Both the position numbers and the translations under genes were made by a program. Positions 1-10,300 of a stretch of 64,000 bases of DNA are shown one piece after another; position 1 is the stretch's first letter, and the number at the start of each line of letters is the position of its first letter. Source of the DNA: Dipteris shenzhenensis (lineage: Eukaryota > Polypodiophyta > Polypodiopsida > Gleicheniales); the NCBI GenBank assembly GCA_047967505.1, contig CM106540.1, one strand, 5' to 3'. The notes beneath the pieces were generated by a model. It saw nothing but the letters and a program-made list of their open reading frames with translations. It was not told where the DNA came from and made no database searches.

Positions 1-1115
1 TGTTTCTGTTTGCAACATTTTTATCCATCTTGTCGAGTCATTTACCAGTTTTGTGAAGATACTGTGTAACAACAAACCATTGCTAGAGAATATAGCCACA
101 AATTCGAGCTGTTGGTTAATTGGTTGTGGTTTTTGGTACGGGTCTCCACAATGGAGCTGTTGTAGACCTTGCGTCTGTTACGTATATTTTCAGAACGCTT
201 TGCCTGCTTAAGGAGGAATATGTGACATCTCATGCTTCCGGAGGTGCTTGAGCAGTACAAATGATGCTGTCTTGTACCAGCATATGCATCATGGACAATA
301 CTCTCTTAGCAGGGGATGGTACTGCCTTGCACCAGCATATGGATTCTGCACAATACTCTCTTGACAGTTCTCTTGTCACAACAGAACCTCGTCTTGTTAT
401 GTCATTCATGTTTAATCTATTATAAGTTGTCTCAATTGAGGTCTCTTGTCAACGTCCCATGCCTTTTATGGGGAAAAAAATAAAAATTTTAGATTTGTAC
501 GATTGGATATATTCTATCTTACAAAGGTATGTAATTTTTTTTGGTCAATACCCAGTTTAAATGCCTTTCTATCCAACTTTCTATCCTAGGTAGCATCATC
601 TTTTCATCACCTTCACTAAAAACAATGAAATTGAAGAGCCTTGTGTGCAGTCAATTGTAGTAGCTTTTACCTCGTCGTGGTTTCCTTCTGATGAAGAGTA
701 GGATTTCTGCTATTTCCGCGCACAAGTAAAAACAATCTCACAAATCATCCTCACTCGTTCCTTGCAAGCAAATTTGGACCGACAGCAGTCAGATAAGTCC
801 AGAGGTTTCAAGAATGTGTGCTATGCTCTCTTGCAACGCTTGGGAATGTAGCTTCAAAGAGAGAAAGATGGTCAAGAGCAATGTTTTCATACGTGTCATT
901 TCTCTTAGCAGGGCACACAATGGGAACACACATTGCCTAGATCATGGAAGCTTGGAGTTAGCTCCTTGAAGAGTGAGAGCTATGACCACTAGGGCTGCTC
1001 CCATATGACATGTGCTTCTGGCAATCTCTGTAATGCTGGTTTTTGGTTGGATAGGTCGTTCATGTTCTCATTCCGATTCCAAGACGATTATGAGTAACGC
1101 GAGGAGTTTCAATTC
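1..1115. other. No gene recognised; short tandem duplication
   Basis: No reading frame here resembles a known protein. Around 271-373 a motif containing 'accagcatatg' followed by 'caatactctctt' occurs twice, which looks like a degenerate tandem duplication with a period near 60 bp. The rest is AT-rich with no clear structure. It directly precedes the target duplication of the hAT element. If the IDM1-like gene downstream has its 5' exons beyond the window, this stretch would be intronic, but that is inference. Confidence 0.5.
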
Positions 1116-1132
1116 ATAATGATCATAGTTGC
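1116..1132 (+). repeat. hAT left target duplication and TIR
   Basis: Positions 1116-1123 are the duplicated target ATAATGAT and 1124-1132 are the terminal inverted repeat CATAGTTGC. Both match the right end exactly (TIR 5350-5358, duplication 5359-5366). From 1139 to about 1215 there are subterminal copies of the GAAACG motif. Confidence 0.93.
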
Positions 1133-1659
1133 CAGGAGTTTCTGAAACGGGAGGTTTCAAACGGGTGTCATACGTTTGAAACGGGTTTTGAAAAATGAAT
1201 GAAACCGGTTTCATTCGGAATGTGAAAATATGTGCATTCATACCTAGGGTATGCATCATGCCATATACAAAAATGTGCAAATAAAGATTGTAAGTGACTC
1301 CATAGTGCATACATGATACAAAAAACATACATATAAGTATAAGCACCATACATACTGAATCCTGATCTTACAATTTTACAAAAAGCTAGTCATCAATGAT
1401 CATACATTATACATATTAGAGTACTCAAAGATCATCTTCACACATACATACTGAATGATCATACATATTGATAATTGAATCTTGATCATACTGATCACAC
1501 ATACTGAATACTGATAATAATAAAAACTAGAGTCATCAATGAACCTCCCAAGACCTCCATGGTGATGGACCATGAAGGTAAAAAGATCAAACTACAACTG
1601 GAATTCAAAGTACTGTCTATCAATAATAAGTCACAAGTGACAAAGTCACAAATCAAAAG

Positions 1660-4411
1660 TCAAGCCTCATCATCAATGTCAGCATCTTCCTCCTCAACCA
1701 AATCCATGTCCTCATCAGCCTCCTCCTCACTGCTACTGGAACTCCCAGAAGACTCATAAAAAGCATCCTCATGAGATGCAGGTGCAATTGAAGTACCGGC
1801 ACCAGCTGCCTGGGAGGATCGGGTGTGGTGAGATGAAGCCGTGATCTCCTCATACAACATGGCGTAGATATCCCCCTCCTCATGTGGAATCACCGGCATC
1901 TTCTTGCACTTTGTGATGTCGATTTTGTAGGGATTCACCTGCCGAGGCTCAATGGGGTAGTTCGTTTGCTCGAGCAATCGTAGATTGCAGTGGCAAAAGA
2001 CCAACCTCTCCAATTGCACAGTGGACAATCTGTTCCTCTTCTTGGTATGGAGTAAGGCCCATGTACTCCAGTTTCTCTCACAAGGTCCAGAGCTACAGTC
2101 TTGTGAGAGAACTCACATCGCTATGCGTCTCTGAAACAAAACAAGAGACATTCTCAGACTTTATAGTTTAGTGGCAGCTTCTAATTGCTGAGCTATACCC
2201 ACATGTTTTCAAGTAATAAGAAAGTATTGCCTCTAGGGTTAAGTATTACCAAGTGGGGTGGCTCAATGCCATATTTTTCCCACCAAGAAACTGCTGCTAG
2301 CTGAGTCTCCTCTCTCTGTGCATTGCGTGATCCAAAATAAGTACTAATGAATGAAATAACGTATGTATCTGACGATAGCTATCCACGAGAGTTTGGCTGG
2401 GTGGAACAACTGAATGCCATCGCCCGTGATTTGTATCCACGTAAGGAATAGAGCTTCGTGAATTAGAGATAGAGATTATGATAGTTGGTATCAGAGCTCA
2501 AGGCAAGGAAGAGATCATGGGAAGAGCGACGAGCTAGGTGAGGGGAGGATCGTTGGCTATCCGTGAGGCGGGTCTATACAAGCAAATCGATGGAAGCCCG
2601 TGAGGCGTTGACGAAGAGATCGACGGAAGTTGGTACTTCGGTTGCGGAAAAGAAGACGCTCATCCGCCAGCTTCAAAAGCAGATCATCATCATCTCCCAC
2701 GATCTTGCTCATATAAGCTGACCACCCATCCTCTAATTCTCTATCGAGATATTGCTGCTCACTCCTCCATAGAGGATGAAGGATATGAGCAACAGTATGG
2801 ATTGGCCTATTAAACCAATCCCAACGCGTGTTCCAGATCTCCTTAAGGTCTTCAATCCTTCATAAGAAATTATGAATCAAAGGCAAAACCAATAATGTTT
2901 AGAAAAAATGAAAACATAGATTAAAAGGAATTCTAAGAATGCCACTTTGCCAATTGGAAAAATGTTAAACTTCAAAGGATGACTCATGAGTACGGGATAC
3001 CTGTCTGCAGATAGGTGAGTACATGCATCAAGGGCTTCCCCCACTTTGTCCATGAACTCATAGAGAAGCCCAATGGTGCTCCCCTCCATATCTGTCAATC
3101 GGAGAACGCTATACATGGGGTTCATTGTCTTCACTAGAGCTGCAGCCTCCTCCCACCATGCATCTGTCATGACCATGTGGCTGAAACCAATTGCTTTGGG
3201 CTCATTTCTATCCCCCCATTGCTGCCAATCACGGGAAACAACTGTACGCAGCAAGCCATGCCGCACTTGAACAACCCTCTCCAACATTACCAACATATAA
3301 GCAAACCGTGTCTTTGAGGGCTTTAAAAGTTCGAGGTCACTATTTTCCCTGAACATGCTCAAGACCTTGGGTCTTTTGGTTACAAAATTTACCAAGCTCA
3401 AAGCTTTAGAAAATATATGAGAAACCCAAGGCAACTTTGCCATGTCCTCAATGGCAAGATCCAAACTATGAGAAGCACATGGTGTCCAAACAATAGTGGG
3501 AAACTCATCCTCGAGCATCCTTCCCATGGACACACAATTGGAGCCATTATCTGTGATCACCTGCACCACATTTGCTACACCAATCTCTAGAATAGCTGTG
3601 CGCAAATGAGACCATATATATGCACCTGTCACCACTGTCCCTGAAGCTGATGCATCTATAGCACGAAGGAACATAGTTCCTTTGCAAGAGGAAACTAGAA
3701 TGTTGTAGACATTTCTTTTCCTCACATCTGACCAGCCATCACATAGCAAGGTGCAACCATACTTCTGCCATGTTCTCTTCAGAGGCTCTAGCTCTCTCAT
3801 CAATGCTTCTTTCTCATGGCGAAGCTCTTTTGTACACAATGTCTCATAGCTTGGACCCTCCCACTCACACCCAATACGCGAGATAGCTCACATAGTAGAC
3901 TTCCAACGGGCGGTTCGAGTAATATTGAAAGACAATGCACATTGCACAAACAACTTTGTTACCTCTCTAGTTGCCTCCTTCATAGCTGCCTTTTGCATGG
4001 TTGCCTTCATATCTTCTCGCTTAAACATGGGAAGGGCACTTCTTTTAGCTGTGGGCGTGGAGCCTGAAGACTGCGACATCTGCAAAATGTCATTCTCCTC
4101 CCTCATTGATGCTGGAATAGCTGAGATATTAATTGAAGCTCATCCCATGCATTGACTTTATCAATTGGAATCCCTAGCATTTTAGCTTTCCAGGCCTTCA
4201 AGCCATCATACACCTCCTTTGGCACACGAGAACAAGGGCCAATACCAAAGCCCTTTGTTCGAGAAAAGTGAGCCTGCAATCTCTGAAATGTCCCATGATG
4301 CGGCTCAGCACAAAAGTTGCAGGTCCACTTGCTTGTGCCACTCTTATCATAGTGTGCACCAAAGGAATTGAAGGTGACATTGCTCCACAATGCACTACCT
4401 TTTCGAGGCAT
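1660..4411 (-). pseudogene. hAT-type transposase (BED, DUF659, dimerisation), broken
   Basis: Reading from 4411 downward, a BED-type zinc finger comes first (C-x2-C in WTCNFC, then conserved H and C). The frame slips near 4104. A DUF659 catalytic region follows at about 4106-3000 (motifs CDGWSD and DNGSNCV), with one in-frame TGA at 3888-3890. Later exon-like pieces carry DWFNRPIH (about 2840-2790), SWWEKYG (about 2310-2290) and the hAT dimerisation core CERNWSTW with RNRL and NLRLL (about 2090-1970). An acidic Ser/Glu tail ends at 1660. The coding part between about 2690 and 2350 is interrupted by unrelated retroelement DNA. The frameshift, the stop and the insertion make it non-functional. 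Splice sites around 3000-2860 could not be fixed, so the exon structure is uncertain. Confidence 0.85.
2350..2690 (+). mobile_element. LTR-retrotransposon fragment with primer-binding site
   Basis: This stretch interrupts the transposase reading between two conserved blocks. It contains TGGTATCAGAGC at 2486-2497, the standard plant primer-binding site complementary to the 3' end of initiator Met-tRNA. The sequence before it would be the end of an LTR and the sequence after it the leader and start of gag. The edges are estimated from where transposase similarity stops and resumes. No second LTR is present, so this is a truncated piece or a capture. Confidence 0.55.
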
Positions 4412-4656
4412 CTTCTTGCTTGCAAAAAGCGATGTAGAACAGCAAAAGTAATTGCAGCTTTCCAGCCTACATCATGCATGCAAGATGAGCAGATAAATCA
4501 AGAGAGGAGCGTTAGAACTTAGATTTCAGAAACATCAGAAAGTTCAAAGAGCAGATTTCAGCCTGCATGAAAGGATGCAGCGCCAAATTCAAGAAGAAGA
4601 GTAGACTGTAGAAACTTGAAAGGACGATTGAATGCACATTGGGGATGATTGGGGCA

Positions 4657-4833
4657 CAGTTACGCTGAAACGCGTTTCAGAGCCCAGCCAGGCCTGAAAC
4701 GCCGTTTCAGAGAAGCTTCGTTTCCTGAAATGCGTTTCAGGGTCTGAAACGTTTCAGGACCCTGAAACGGCTGGCTGAAACGTTTCAGCCAGTCTGAAAC
4801 GCGTTTGAAAGCCCTGAAACGTGCCGTTTCAGA
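4657..4833. repeat. Palindromic subterminal repeat array of the hAT element
   Basis: About eight copies of a palindrome of the form CTGAAACG-(0 to 4 bases)-CGTTTCAG lie in 177 bp, for example at 4661, 4691, 4724, 4743, 4773, 4794 and 4813. More copies of the half-site occur at 5056-5130 and 5284-5350, and inside the left end at 1139-1215. hAT transposases are known to bind short subterminal repeats besides the inverted termini. This array is the likely equivalent here, and its palindromic form suggests dimer binding (inference). Confidence 0.8.
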
Positions 4834-5366
4834 CAACACAGGCTGCTAGGTCTCCAAAATCACATTTTTTGTCTTTTTGCTTTTGATTTTGGTCTCCAGG
4901 CTCCTTCCACTTCTTCAGCCTCATACTCTCTCCATCCTCAAGGTTTTCCAGGCCTCCTTCAGCCCCATTCACTCCTTTCCTCTCCTTTCTCTCCTGCAGC
5001 CTGCTTCAGCCCTCCATCATCATCTGCTCCCCTCCCTTGCTGACATGGCGTTTCCCCGTTTCAGCCCTCCCAAAAATCCCGAAACGTTTCCGTTTCCGTT
5101 CCCCGTTTCCCCGTTTCCGTTTCCCCTAACTATGGATTGGGGGCACAAACCTCGAGAAGGAGCAAGAGGGAGCGTATGGGCTGCACGGACGGAGCTACGG
5201 GAGTACGGAGTGCACGGGTACGGCGAAATGCATGAAATCGCGATTTTGCCCTCTTTTGAACCCTACCCAAAATTTGAGGCTTTATGAAACGCGCTTCATA
5301 CGTATGAAACGTTTACGCGTTTCATAAAAGTATGAAACGCATTTCATATGCAACTATGATAATGAT

Positions 5367-5869
5367 ATAATTGACATTTCAGAAGGTACATTGCTGACCA
5401 TCAATGTAACTTAAAAAAAAAAGGGACACTTTGGCATTTTGAGGAGATTGTGCCTTCCTTCCTATGGAACATGTCTGAAATCTCTTGCTAGTGTCCTTTG
5501 TTCCTCTTGGTAGGCTGTACTCATCGGCGGCGTGAGGCAGGCTGTTGTCGAGATGCCACATTGATGGTACCTGATGTGCATAAAAGCCAAGTATCAGTCC
5601 TTACGTCTCTGCATCTACTTGTTGCTGTCTAGGGCCATGTCCGAAGGTGTTTCTCATGAGTCTAAACCTTAGGTGTGTCCAGACTTCAGTCAGGTGACTC
5701 GTGAAAAGAGATTGTGATGCATCTTTGGTTTGGGTTATCAACGACAGTGCTCATATCAGGGTATCCATGGGTAAAAGACAGTGATATGTGACATGTCCCT
5801 TGGATCTCATTATACTGGGGCATTACGTCATGACCTACTCCTTAGTCTTCACCTTGTGTGTATTACACA
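5367..5869. other. No gene recognised between hAT end and LINE remnant
   Basis: Short minus-strand frames exist, for example at 5379-5561, but match no family I recognise. The segment probably continues the 3' part of the LINE remnant that starts at 5870 on the minus strand. Confidence 0.4.
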
Positions 5870-6336
5870 GGGTGTAGTGTCTCAAATCTCTGCTAATCTA
5901 CGGGATCATTTGGTCAATGGTTTAGAACCAAGCTCCTCTTGAAAGAGGGAGTGATATCGTCCACGCATCTTATAATATACTCGGCATCTACAAATGAAGT
6001 TCTCGTCTGTCTGCACTCCCCGACTGTGCAAAGTCTACATATCCTCTGCTTTTTGTGGTATGCTTGCTGCCCTCCATATCTCAATCTTCACCTGCTCAAT
6101 GGCAATCCTTTGTGCATGTGAGACTTGCCTAATGACATCCTCAGATAGTGGTCATGATAAAACTTGAGGTTGGTAGGAAACTCCTGCCCCCCCCCAAGTC
6201 TGTGTGGAGCTGGAGTAGATCTATTGTCCTCGAGATATTCCTGCATTTTATACTTGTCCATTTGATTCATTTCTCGTTTGTAGAAGTCCATTTTCGGCCT
6301 CGGGTCTTGCCATAGTTTCTGTAGCATTTTTTGCAT
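5870..6336 (-). pseudogene. LINE ORF2 C-terminal fragment, related to LINE A
   Basis: Read across two frameshifts, the minus strand lines up with the C-terminus of LINE A in this same window. PKMDFYKRE corresponds to [18 protein letters not shown] to [14 protein letters not shown] to CLCPLC, and CRVYYKMRGRYHSLF to [15 protein letters not shown]. The paired cysteines form the cysteine/histidine motif found after the reverse transcriptase in such LINEs. Only this 3' part is recognisable. Upstream on the same strand (6340-6930) there are short frames that may be older LINE DNA, but I could not match them. Confidence 0.7.
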
Positions 6337-7314
6337 TAGTAGACTTCTGGTTCATCCTCTGGGATATTAGCAGCCAATATTCCCCATTGTTCCATACATT
6401 TGGCCCCTTCTGTATGCCTCCCTGTTGTTCTTGTGGCCTCCATTGCCATGCAAGCAATCTTCTTTGGGACGACGGGCAGGAAATGAAGAAGAAGAAGAAG
6501 ATGGGGGGGGGGGGGGGTGGTGGAGAGCAAAAAACCCAAAACCAACCCAAAAGGAAAAAAATAAAATATAAAAAACCAACCAAAAAGAAGAAACGTCAGC
6601 AAGTAGTCCATTTCGCGTGTTTTGTAGGAATGTTTTGTTGCGTTTTGACTTGACGAAAGACAAGATCTTGCTGCAATAAAGAGTTCTTGGTGGGTTCTTC
6701 TTCATCCTTTCATGGCCGAGCTAGCCTCACTGTACGAGGGTTTCAATTTTTTTAGTCAAAACATGCCACTTGGGTGGCACAAAATCGTACCAATCACAAA
6801 GTTCATTGTATAATGCTTGTATGGGGGACATGCTGACTGCCATAATGCAAAGTACAAGGTCTGCAATGAGGGATAGCCTTTGGGAATATTGTTCACAATG
6901 CAATTGGTTTTGCATCATTAACCACGCCATGTGGTGGGTTCGATGGAAACGATATCATGTTGGGAGAAAAAGCCCTCCTGTAGGGTGGCTGTAAGAAAAT
7001 CATTTTTTTCATTTTCCCTTAAATTTTTTTGGCTTTCTTTTGTTTCAAGTCGTGGTAAAACCATTGATTTTTGTGATGCACAAGGCGTTTCCTACCCGTA
7101 CAGTTTACGCAAGACCCTTGTGAAGGTCAAGGCTTCTGTAACTAGATGTTGATTTGTGTTTTTAAGCATTGTAATGCGAGAAGCGCTTGTTCTCATAGTT
7201 GACCTTGATAGCACTAACATGCAATTAGACAAGAGTCAAGATAGCCTAATAACGTTCTTCTTTTCCTTAGGAGAATCATGGTATTTTAATCTTACGTATG
7301 GCATGTGTATGTAG
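6337..7314. other. No gene recognised; poly-G and GAA tract
   Basis: A (GAA)n run at about 6485-6500 is followed by an uninterrupted run of about 15 G at 6503-6517. The rest is AT-rich. I looked here for the next upstream exon of the IDM1-like gene (the part before the [10 protein letters not shown] segment) and did not find it. Confidence 0.5.
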
Positions 7315-10300
7315 GTCGGAATTTCATCGCTTGAATTATGGAGGCTTTTACACCACAATTTTGGAGAGGGAAGGTGAAATTATCTCAGTAGCATCTATAA
7401 GGTAGAATTTCATTCTTGGTACTTTTTTGTGTAGTAAAGGCTAGAAAGATTATGGTATTACTTTTTTTGTGTGTAGGGAAACTCAAAAAGATGGTGGTGT
7501 CTTAATAAATGAGGTCTCCCAACACAATGTGGATTTTGAAACCTTTGTTGCAGTGTTTATTTTTCGCGGTTTGGAATTTCAAGGCATTTATGGTACCTAT
7601 GATGGCATTAATTAAAGGCTGGGCCACGTCTATGTTCAAACTTCATAAGTGGATTTGTGTTGTCAACCTTTTGTGTAGTGAACGATAATTTGCTTATGGT
7701 AGATCATATCATGTGAGAATTGCAAGACAGTATTCCCTTACATCTCTTAGAGCTTTCTTTCCATGCAAAGTAAGTTGTTTCATGGTTTGGTTCGTAAGTT
7801 TTCACATGGTCACTGTTAGCCCAATTTTGGACCAAGTACTATAAGGGTGAGAGTGCGTGAAAATGATAGAAGGTGGTTTTAGGGCTAGACTATTATCCAT
7901 CATAGATAGATACTTGAGATGTGAAAAGCAAGGGCTCCAGGTTTTTAGTGCCTATTTAGATGCACTCTTCCAAGTCCAAGTAAGGACTTGATAAAATATT
8001 TTTGGGGCCATTTGGCTTTCGCTTAGAAGAGATTGTTTGCTGCTTTTTCTTTTTTTAATAATTTGCAGTGTCTAAGGCAGTATTAGTTCCTCCCTCTTTC
8101 TTTTTTGGTCTAGTTGTATTGTTTTTGTTGACTGTCTGTGCACTTTTTTGGCACAATGGTTTCTATCCTTGAAAGATCCTGGCATGTGCTTGTTTGCAAG
8201 CTAGAGCCTTGAGTCTTTCTATTGGTAGGGCATGCCTAATTTGAAAGGAAGAGCTACATGTTTTGACATTTCCATTGCAAATACTATGGAAGGAAGAGCA
8301 GATGGCTAGTAAGAGTGTGCCCATCATGGGTAATGTATTGTCAGAGAATTGAGTTGCTTGCTATAGTCAACTCCTATGCAGTGGAGAGAGACAGATTGAG
8401 ATCAGACTTCTTCATTCCATGGACCAACTCACTTCATGTGCATGCATGTATGAAAGGACACTTCAGAACTAGAGAGAGAATACTCAGAAATATAAGTGTA
8501 TTGACACGAAAAACCAAGTACAAAATCTGCAAATACATCTACCGTCACTTTCAGCACACTGTCGCTGAGGTAAGGTACCAAAATCGGCTCCGTATGCTGT
8601 TCTATAGAGTTTGAATCCTCATCTCTGCCACCTGCCTTCCTAGTAGCTACAAGGATGAGCCAATGTGCTCCTCCTTCAGTGTTATGGCTCTTCTACTTTG
8701 GTGTAGATTTGCCCCTTTGGTATATGCACCTGGAAGGATTAATGCTGATCACTGTAACTGCCTCTGTTCTTTCCCTAGAAGGTGATCTGCAGAGTGACGG
8801 CTTGGATGGGTGGAACCCCCAAGTGGCGCTCGTTATATAGGGGCTGGATGCCCAAAATCCTGGCCAAGCAGGTCCAGCTGACCTCGTCCCCTGGAATGCT
8901 GACCTGGCAGCCTGTTATACCGCCAGCCACACCAACTGCAGACTGCTGCTGTTGTCGACCTGCTGCCAACCAGTACCAGGTCATATAAATGGCCCCAGTC
9001 CTGTTACTTGTCCTGGACTTTTCCAGACCAGCGGCCCTGCATGTGGGCTCATGGCTGGCCTTTTTGCAGCCCTTGTGTCAGCCCTAAACCCGGGTAGACT
9101 GTCAGCCAAAGATGCTGACCAGGGTAGCCTATGTGGCTGCCTTAAAATGAATGTAAGACGGATGTGTACTTGCTGTCATGTGGCAGCCAGTCTGCTGCCC
9201 TTATGGCAGGCCCGGCTGTCACATGCAGCAGGGTCAAGCCCAAGTGGCAGTGACACCTGGCTTCCTAGCCTGCCTGAAATGGCCCAAAAGAGCCTTGTTT
9301 TATAGGCAAGGGCCAGCAACCTGGTCGGCCAAAACCAACCAGCCAGTTGGTTGTGCTGGCCCAAGGTTGGCTGGTTCCCAGCCCTAATAAAGGGGTCTTC
9401 ATCCCCCCTTTTTGCTCAGCCTTCCTCAGTTCAGGATTCAGCTCCCAGCCTCCAGCAGCGCTTCCAGCCAGCATATGTGCAAGGTTTGGGTGTCCTATTT
9501 CCGCAGTAGAGTTCCAACTCCGGCATGTCGTAGTTAGGGGAGTGGTCTCAGCACAGTTTTGTATGCTGATTTGGCAACCATGTATAAATAAAGCAGTGTA
9601 TTATAGTTAGGTAAATCTCATGTGTGTCTCATGCTTGAGTTAGCCTTTATATTCATCTATTTTCCGCACAGCAAGTCTCCGCACGTTACATTGGTATCAG
9701 AGCAGTATGGTTCCTTCTGGCCTGAGTTAGGTTGGAGAGAGGCCTGGCAGCAAAGCTTAGTTATGGAGAGTCAGTAAGAAGAGGAGGGAGCATGTCTGGG
9801 ATATTATATAATTTTGTATTTTGTCCCTACCTCGGACTAGTGGTAGTACCATACTTCATTAGCCTCTCCCTCCCAACCTTCATCGCGCATTGGGCCAGCT
9901 CTCGTCTTCACCCGTGTGCGTTTACACCTTGCGGGGCAAGGTTGGGGGGGGGGATTTTTTTCCTCTGGCAGTCATTATTGCAGCAGTTGATGGGCCTTCC
10001 AGCCTTCCATCATGGACCCTGTCCAGTAGAGCAGCTCTTAGGCAAGCGTTCAGGGAGCAGGATCATCTTCTTGAGCAGAATTTGCTCTTTTCTGAGCAGC
10101 CTGAGCAAGTCCAGACGTCGCAGAGGAACAAGAGACGCATCATGCCAATCTTCTGGCAGAAGACGAAGCTGAACCTGAAGAGCCCCCCCCCGGAGGAGAT
10201 ACATGCAGCTATAGCAGAGGTTCATGGCCTCTTTCTTGACGACGAGGATCCATTTAACCAGGGTTGGGCTTTCTAGGCCCCTATGCTATGTGTGTTTGTG

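Larger units (their letters stand above)
1124..5358 (-). mobile_element. hAT DNA transposon, 4.2 kb, with intact ends
   Basis: The ends are perfect 9-bp inverted repeats: CATAGTTGC at 1124-1132 and its reverse complement at 5350-5358. They begin with CA and end with TG, as is usual for hAT elements. The flanks carry an identical 8-bp duplication, ATAATGAT, at 1116-1123 and 5359-5366. Eight base pairs is the standard hAT target duplication. Inside are a minus-strand transposase gene with BED finger, DUF659 and C-terminal dimerisation regions, and arrays of TGAAACG/CGTTTCA palindromes near the ends. Intact ends and duplication suggest fairly recent insertion. The transposase is broken, so any movement would have needed a transposase from elsewhere. 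Confidence 0.93.

Noticed and set aside
4657-4833. Regularly spaced palindromes resembling a CRISPR-like array
   Set aside because: Spacing is irregular, half-sites vary, and the array lies at the end of a hAT element in plant DNA; subterminal transposase sites are the proper explanation.
5379-5561. 60-codon minus-strand frame next to the hAT end
   Set aside because: No motif, and no continuation across the element; it could be LINE 3' sequence but cannot be shown.
9692-9703. tRNA-like sequence TGGTATCAGAGC
   Set aside because: It is the primer-binding site of an LTR element, not a tRNA gene; no cloverleaf surrounds it.
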